A stretch of DNA of 11,092 nucleotides from UBA8752 sp040261275 (GTDB lineage: Bacteria > Bacteroidota > Bacteroidia > Flavobacteriales_D > Sanyastnellaceae): NCBI GenBank assembly GCA_040261275.1, contig JBDQOI010000054.1, positions 1-11,092 on the forward strand, written 5' to 3'. Shown in pieces: positions 1-5,900 of this stretch. The notes beneath the pieces were generated by a model that was given only the letters and a program-made list of their open reading frames with translations, ran no database searches and was not told the origin of the DNA. Every line of letters starts with the position of its first letter. Within the stretch, counting starts at the first letter, position 1. A program made the translations under genes and the position numbers.

Positions 1-1
1 C

Positions 2-697
2 TGCGATGACGTCGACCCCTGTATCGGAACCCTCGATGCTTGCGGGATTTGCAACGGGCCGGGGCCACTGTTTGTATGCGGTTGCACTGACATTCCGGAT
101 GGCGATTGTGATTGCGACGGCAACCAGCTCGATGCCATTGGCGAATGTGGAGGCACTTGCACAGAGGATTCGGACGGCGACGGCGTATGCGACACAGAGG
201 AAGTGCTCGGCTGCACCGATTCTTCGGCGTGCAACTTCGACGCCGAAGCCACCGAGGACAACGGTTCTTGTTTCTATTTCGATGCCCTTGGGGTGTGTGG
301 TGGCGGATGCTCCGACGACGCAGACAACGACGGGATCTGCGACGATGTGGATGATTGTTTCGGCACCTTGGACGCATGCGGCGTCTGCAATGGCCCGGGC
401 GCCATCTATTCTTGCGGATGCGTGGACATCTTGCCGGACGCCTGTGACTGCGATGGCAACGTGCCCGACGCAGTGGGTGTCTGCGATGGCGATTGCGAAG
501 CCGATCAAAATCAGAACGGCATCTGCGACGACCTTGAAGCCAGCCTATGCGGTCCGGGGTCGGTATGGAGTCCCTCGCTGCAGCTGTGCGTTGGCATCGA
601 CGGCGCCTGCCCCACCGACCTCGACGGCAACGGCAGTACGGGCTCAGCCGACCTCCTCATTTTCCTCACCAACTACAACCTCTTTTGCGATGAATGA
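2..697 (+). CDS. Cys/Asp-rich repeat secreted protein, C-terminal part (5' end outside window)
   Basis: The reading frame is open from the window edge and ends at TGA 695-697, giving the last 231 residues; start and signal peptide are missing. Residues 1-67 and 113-179 are two copies of one module: CDDVD, then LDACGxCNGPG, CGC, CDCDGN, and a closing DxDGDGxCD-like stretch. Between them sits one ACNF repeat (about residues 70-90). TSP3-like acidic runs (SDGDGVCD, ADNDGICD) suggest calcium binding. The tail, from residue 203, reads CPTDLDGNGSTGSADLLI and ends NYNLFCDE; D206, D208, N210 and D217 fit a 12-residue EF-hand or dockerin-like loop. The same tail closes the large protein at 2927-7684. 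It is probably an exported or surface structural protein; no catalytic domain is visible in this part. Gene 2 starts inside its last codons. Confidence 0.85.
   Translation, partial: CDDVDPCIGTLDACGICNGPGPLFVCGCTDIPDGDCDCDGNQLDAIGECGGTCTEDSDGDGVCDTEEVLGCTDSSACNFDAEATEDNGSCFYFDALGVCGGGCSDDADNDGICDDVDDCFGTLDACGVCNGPGAIYSCGCVDILPDACDCDGNVPDAVGVCDGDCEADQNQNGICDDLEASLCGPGSVWSPSLQLCVGIDGACPTDLDGNGSTGSADLLIFLTNYNLFCDE
608..694 (+). other. Dockerin/EF-hand-like C-terminal tail of gene 1
   Basis: This encodes the last 29 residues of gene 1. A single loop with Asp at positions 1, 3 and 12 and Asn-Gly at 5-6 is followed by a short hydrophobic helix (ADLLIFLTNY) and a final Cys. The tail of the large protein (7595-7681) is almost identical in protein sequence although many codons differ. 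Single dockerin-like ends are common in exported proteins of marine Bacteroidota. A role in anchoring, folding or export is inference. Confidence 0.6.
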
Positions 698-1457
698 CCC
701 TCGACTCCCATTTACCCTCATCCTGCTGACTTGCTGGATTACTTCCATTGCTCAATTTCCAGATCCTTGCTGTTACGATGCCACTTGTATTTACTGCAGC
801 GATGTCAATGACTGCATGGATGCCGCTATGTTTGGGTTTTTAGATGTAGCCGATGCCGAGGCCGGGGGGACGGCAGTCTGCGGAATGGACTTGCCAATTC
901 CAACACCCTGCTATTCATTTTCACAAAACAATTATCTCAATGGGGTTTGTGTTGCCTCATGCAATGATGAAGAGGCCTGCAACTATTTCCCTGGATCCCC
1001 GGATGCGTCACAGTGCTCTTACCCGGATGATTGCGAGGATTGTGGTGGGGATTGCTTGAACGACGTCAATGCCAACGACATCTGCGACTGCTTCGAGACT
1101 GTCGGATGCACGGATGCGGACGCTTGCAATTACAATGCGGATGCCGCTTTGGACGATGGGAGTTGCACCTACCCGGAAGAGGGATTCAATTGCGATGGGT
1201 CGTGCAGCGATGATGATGGCGACGGCGTGTGCCTACTGGATGAGATTTATGGCTGCACCGACACCTTGGCCATCAACTACCATCCCTTCATTACCGAGGA
1301 GGACGGCAGCTGCGTTTACGAGACCACGCCGCAAGAGTCGATTTGTCTGCCGATCGACGACGGACTCTTCTCCACGGATGACCTGTTGGTCATACTTTCC
1401 TGCTTTGGATTGCCATTGGATGAAGCGCAACAGTGCATTGAAGCCCTTACAGATTGA
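690..1457 (+). CDS. Small secreted Cys-rich repeat protein
   Basis: 255 residues. The start ATG at 690 lies inside the gene 1 stop region (ATGAATGA), an 8-base overlap that suggests translational coupling. It is chosen because it gives a clean signal peptide: residues 1-22, hydrophobic FTLILLTCWITSIAQ, probable cleavage after AQ. The mature part begins with a Cys-rich stretch (CCYD, CIYC) of no known family. Three ACNY-type units follow, near residues 90-109, 139-159 and 188-208; the last is degenerate (AINY, central Cys lost). A TSP3-like run DDDGDGVC lies at about 174-181. The C-terminus (STDDLLVILSCFG) resembles the tail of gene 1, but its calcium loop is shortened and degenerate. It is probably a surface or extracellular structural protein. 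Base composition is lower in GC at the start (27 of 60 bases at 721-780) than in gene 3. Confidence 0.85.
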   Translation: MNDPRLPFTLILLTCWITSIAQFPDPCCYDATCIYCSDVNDCMDAAMFGFLDVADAEAGGTAVCGMDLPIPTPCYSFSQNNYLNGVCVASCNDEEACNYFPGSPDASQCSYPDDCEDCGGDCLNDVNANDICDCFETVGCTDADACNYNADAALDDGSCTYPEEGFNCDGSCSDDDGDGVCLLDEIYGCTDTLAINYHPFITEEDGSCVYETTPQESICLPIDDGLFSTDDLLVILSCFGLPLDEAQQCIEALTD

Positions 1458-2811
1458 CGGCGGGTGCCGTCTGGTGCTGGCCGCCCTGCTCCTGACGGCA
1501 GGCGCGCGCGGGACCTTGTGTGCGCAGCCGGCGGCGTGGGTGCCGACGCCGACGAATGCGGCGGGGACGCTGCTGGGGACGGTGACCGTGGGGGGAGCGG
1601 CGGCGCAGGCCGGCGACTGGGTGGCGGCGTTCGATGAGACGGGCGTCTGTGCCGGAGCGACCGAGGTGGTCTTGAACGACGGGGCGAGCTACGTGTCACT
1701 GCCGATTTACGGGGATGACGCCACGACGCCCGACGCCGACGAAGGCATGGGCGGAGGCGAAGCGTTCACGCTGCGGTTGTGGCGCTCGGCGACCGGCGAA
1801 ATCCTGTACCACCCCGACCCGGAGGAGCCCGCAGCCCTCGGAGGCTGGAGCGCCACCAACGGCGCGCCCATGCCGGGCTTCGACGATCCCTACGCCGTTT
1901 TCGACTTCGCGTGGGACGGGCCGACGCTCACCCTCGACTGTCCGCCCGCCGCGGTGTGCCTCGATGGCAACGTCTTCAACCTGACGGCCACGCCCGACAA
2001 CGGCGCCTGGGAAGGGCCCGGCGTTTTTGCAGGCTTTGCGGGCTACTTCTTCGACCCGGCCGCCGCAGGACTCGGCACCCACGCATTGACCTACACCGCA
2101 GCAGACGGTCAGACGGCATCATGCAGCGTCACGGTGGCCGAGTCGCTCACCCCCCAACTCGACCTCCCGCTCGGCTGGTGTCAAGGCGACGCGCCACTGG
2201 AACTCGCACCGCTCGCCTCGCCCGCGGGCGGCACGTGGACAGGAGCTGGGGTCCTGAATACGGTCGATGGTCCCGTCTTCGATGCGGAAGTCTTGACGCC
2301 CGGCACCGTCGCCCTCACCTACACCGTCGAAGGTTCGTGTGGCGGCGTTGCGACGGAGAGCATCAGTGTGTACCCCTCGCCCAACGCTCCCGCCGTCACC
2401 GCACTCAACGGTTTGCTGTACGTCTCGAATGTTGCGGAGGGTGATTCCCTCTCTTGGTACATCGCCGTCGGTTATGGCGGGGAGTTGCAAGGCCTGGGGT
2501 ATTCCGACTCCGTGTTCTACTTCCCCACATGGGGAGATGTCTACTACGTTCAAGCGATCAATCCATACGGCTGTACGGCCCTCTCGCCCCCCTTCTTTGT
2601 GGACGAGACCATCGGCGTCAGCCTGCTGAGAAACGAACCGCTGCGCCTCTGGCGCGACGACGAGGGCCGCCTGCAGTCGAGCGCACCGCTCGCCGAAGTG
2701 AGCTGGTACGACCGCCGCGGCCGCCGCATCGCCGGCCCCCAAGGCGCGGGCCCGTGGCTGGTCCACGCCCGCAGCGCCGACGGCCGCACCGCCCGCCAGT
2801 GGGTGTGGTGA
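1420..2811 (+). CDS. Secreted multidomain protein with Ig-like domains and probable T9SS C-terminal sorting domain
   Basis: 463 residues. The ATG at 1420 lies 38 bases inside gene 2; TTG at 1438 is an alternative start. The signal peptide covers about residues 1-36 (core LVLAALLLTAGA, cleavage after CAQ). Residues 39-165 form a domain also present in the large protein at 2927-7684 (PTP...GDWVAAFD...CAGAT...YGDD). Residues about 170-240 and 245-318 are two Ig-like repeats of the GGTWxGxGV...LTYT kind common in Bacteroidota surface proteins; about 323-395 looks like a third beta-sandwich. Residues 400-463 resemble a T9SS type A sorting domain (VSWYDRRGRRI, then GPWLVHARSADGR and a short basic/aromatic end). 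If so, the protein is exported through Sec, then T9SS, with the tail removed at the surface. No enzyme motif is seen. GC is very high (49 of 60 bases at 1561-1620). Confidence 0.85.
   Translation: MKRNSALKPLQIDGGCRLVLAALLLTAGARGTLCAQPAAWVPTPTNAAGTLLGTVTVGGAAAQAGDWVAAFDETGVCAGATEVVLNDGASYVSLPIYGDDATTPDADEGMGGGEAFTLRLWRSATGEILYHPDPEEPAALGGWSATNGAPMPGFDDPYAVFDFAWDGPTLTLDCPPAAVCLDGNVFNLTATPDNGAWEGPGVFAGFAGYFFDPAAAGLGTHALTYTAADGQTASCSVTVAESLTPQLDLPLGWCQGDAPLELAPLASPAGGTWTGAGVLNTVDGPVFDAEVLTPGTVALTYTVEGSCGGVATESISVYPSPNAPAVTALNGLLYVSNVAEGDSLSWYIAVGYGGELQGLGYSDSVFYFPTWGDVYYVQAINPYGCTALSPPFFVDETIGVSLLRNEPLRLWRDDEGRLQSSAPLAEVSWYDRRGRRIAGPQGAGPWLVHARSADGRTARQWVW
1534..1914 (+). other. Domain shared with the large downstream protein (copy in gene 3)
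   Basis: Residues 39-165 of gene 3. Common points with residues 618-742 of the large protein are PTP near the start, a DW(V/I)(A/G)AF core, a GxCxGAT turn, a beta strand ending in (Y/H)GDD followed by TT or VTT, and a late F-x-L-x-L-(W/Y) strand before a final (Y/F)xFxF(A/R). I do not recognise a named family for it. Its place directly behind the signal peptide here, and mid-protein in the other, shows it is an independent mobile module. Confidence 0.6.
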
Positions 2812-2820
2812 CAATACACT

Positions 2821-2854
2821 TTTGCGAAATAACACGTTAGTGCGTTTATATTTT
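2821..2854 (+). promoter_or_regulatory. Possible Bacteroidota-type promoter ahead of the large gene
   Basis: The gap 2812-2926 is sharply AT-rich (19 G/C in 70 bases at 2821-2890) inside a GC-rich window. TTTG at 2821-2824 could be the -33 element. TATATTTT at 2847-2854 matches the TAnnTTTG -7 consensus at all but the last base. The spacer is 22 bases, at the long end for this phylum. The leader would be roughly 65 bases. AT-rich DNA makes chance matches likely. Confidence 0.3.
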
Positions 2855-2926
2855 TATTTAGTCTATGCTTTTATAGATTCTGCCTAAATTTTTCATGGTA
2901 TCTTCAAGACACCAAAACTGTCTAGG

Positions 2927-5900
2927 ATGCGCTTTTTACTTGCCTTGGCTGTGCTTTGCAGCCCTGTTTTCCATTGCCATGCCCAGTCGTCTTCAGACAC
3001 CTGTTCAACCGATTGGGTGGTCGCCACCGGCTTGCTCAATGGCATCAACCAGGTGAATTACACTCCCGTGGAGACGTTCACTTTTGAGGCCTCCACGACG
3101 GACACACTGTCCACCCTCTTGGTCAACATGACGGCCACGGGAGGTTCTACAAGCAACTGGGCGTCAGACCTGCTTGTGGCCATCACCGATCCCGCGGGCC
3201 GGACCGCGGAATGGGGCGGGTACCAAGGAGCGACCATTGACACCTTGCACTTTCTTGCCGGAGCATGGCCCGCCTCTTGGGGAGCCGATATCAATGGACA
3301 AGCCGAATGGACCGCCGAGGTGGACGTCAGCGCAGCCAACCTGAGGGGTACTGGAACCTGGTCGGTTCAGCTGGCCAACGGATGGTCTACCTCCACCACT
3401 GCCGTATCCTACAATGTAACGATGACCCTCCCCGATGTATGTGAAGAGGTCATCGGGTGTAGTGACGACAACGCGTGCAACTACGAGTCGGACTTCACGA
3501 TAGCCGCCAACAATGAGTGTATTTGCGGCGACTGCGTGGTTGACACCCTTGAGCTTCCATTCTTTCACGACTTTGAAGACGGAATTGACCCCCTGGGCAA
3601 CGCCAGTTGTCAACCGCTCGTGGAGGTCAACAATGGCCGCGTCACCATGGGTACAGGATTTATTTCTGCAGAAAGTACCCAATGGGATTGGCACGCCATC
3701 CATGCTAACGAGTCCGGAAATCTCATGCTGCATTTCACCCTCGGTATTGCAAACCCCCAGGGCTATAGCTGCTCTGGTGGGGCTTGTTTCAACGAAAATT
3801 TTATCAATCTGCACCTCAATGGTCAGAGTGTTTTTTTCTCGGAAATTTCCCAAATCGAGTGGCAAAGTGGGGGGACGGAAGAAGGCAGCATTCCTGTGGA
3901 CATTGTGATACCGGTGGACGCCGGGCTTCAAACATTCCAATGGATGGCATCAAGCAGGAGAAGGCAGTGGTTTTTGGATGACATCGACATTTCATTCCAA
4001 CCGGATTTCGGCTGCACCAACCCGTTGTATGCCGAGTACGACCCGAACGCAATCTCGGAAGACGGCAGCTGCGCAACCTTGAACGCCCTCGAATATGTGC
4101 CATCCTATGGTCTGGTGGCCTGGTATCCCATGGACGGAAATGCCCAGGATTTCAGCGGACTGGACAACAACGGACTGATGAGCGGACCGGGTCCGACATT
4201 GGACCGATTCGGAAACGCGGGATCTGCCTTGGCTTTTGATGGCAGTGATGACTTCCTGCTCATCCCGCATGATTCTTCCCTTGCGATAACCGGAGACATC
4301 ACCTTGTCCGCATGGTACAACAGTGACGGTCCCACGGGTAACTATCAGACCTTCCTGACGAAGCGCGACGGCAATGGCAACTGGCCATATTCGCTGGGCA
4401 CCTCACACTATTTCGGGCCTGGAGGATGTCCTGAAGAGGTGGGGAAGTTCGTCACCGGCAGGAGAAGCAATGAGGGTGGCAACTACGAACTGATTTTCTC
4501 TCAGGAAACGGCGCCCATGTCCACGTGGACGCACATCGTGATGGTCGTGGCGTCCGACACGGTGAAGTACTATCAGAACGGAACGCTGCTGTCCTTCGCC
4601 TGTTTTGGAGATGCTTTTACCCTACCTGCAGTGGACACGGGAGCCCCACTGACCATCGGTGCTTGTGCGTGTGGGCTGGACGAGTTCATGAATGGCCGGT
4701 TAGACGACGTCGGAATCTGGAATCGGGCCCTGACGCCTCAAGAAGTCCAAAACCTGTTCATCGCTTCGCAGGAAGGTCCTTTCGAATATGCGCCGACACC
4801 CGCATCGGGCCTGATGACGGCACAAGTCGCTTTGGAAGGTGCACCCGCCAGCACGGATGACTGGATCGGTGCCTTTACAGCAAACGGAACTTGTGTGGGC
4901 GCAACCCAACCTGTGATTGACGGTGCCCTCGTGCGGTTTACCCTTTCCCTTCACGGTGATGACCCGGTGACAACAGACAGCATTGAAGGCTTGCTTCCCG
5001 GAGACTCCTTCTACCTGCAGTTGTACGACACCAGTGCCGACACCACCTACACGTGGAATGCCGGCTTTGGAGATACGGCGGTTACGGGGTGGATGGACAT
5101 GGCGGGTGCCTTGATTCCCGCCCTGAATACTCCGGATTTCCTCTATGATTTCCGAACCCCTGTTCCCGGGTGCATAGATGAATCCGCCTGCAATTATTCA
5201 GAAGAAGCCAATCTGGATGATGGCAGCTGCAACTACGATGTGCCCTGCGCTTGCAACACCCTCTGGAGCGTCGCTACGGCACCTCTGTCGGGTTCGAGTT
5301 TTGAGACCTTCACCTTGGAGGCTGGCAGCCAAGGCTCCCTGGGCATTGTGGATATAGAAATGACCACTGTGGGAGGCAATGCGAGCACTTGGGCCGTGGA
5401 CCTGCTCGTGGCGATCGTGGACCCCAATGGCAACGGCGTAGAATGGGGTGGCTACGACATCCTCAGTTACGGGCTGGGCTTTGCCACCGGACCCTCATGG
5501 CCGGCAGAATGGGACACTACGGCAAGTTTGAGTCCTGTTTGGACGGCCTCCATTGACCTTTCGCCGTACAACCTGCAGGGGGGTGGCACATGGACACTTT
5601 ATTTGCTCAATGGGTATTTGTCCGCTTCCGCGGATGTCCAATTCAATGTGGACCTGAGCATTGAGAACCTATGTGGGCCCCAGGAAGGATGTACGGATTC
5701 CAACGCCTGCAATTTTGATCCCGAAGCCAATATCGATGACGGGTCCTGCATCCTCCCTCCGGTTTGGTATGCCGATGTGGATGGAGACGGTTTGGGCGAT
5801 GCAAACAGCACAACGCTGGCCTGCATTCAGCCCAACGGATATCTATCTGTGGCGGGCGACTTGTGCGATGATCCCAGCGCATGCAACTTCAATGCGGGCC

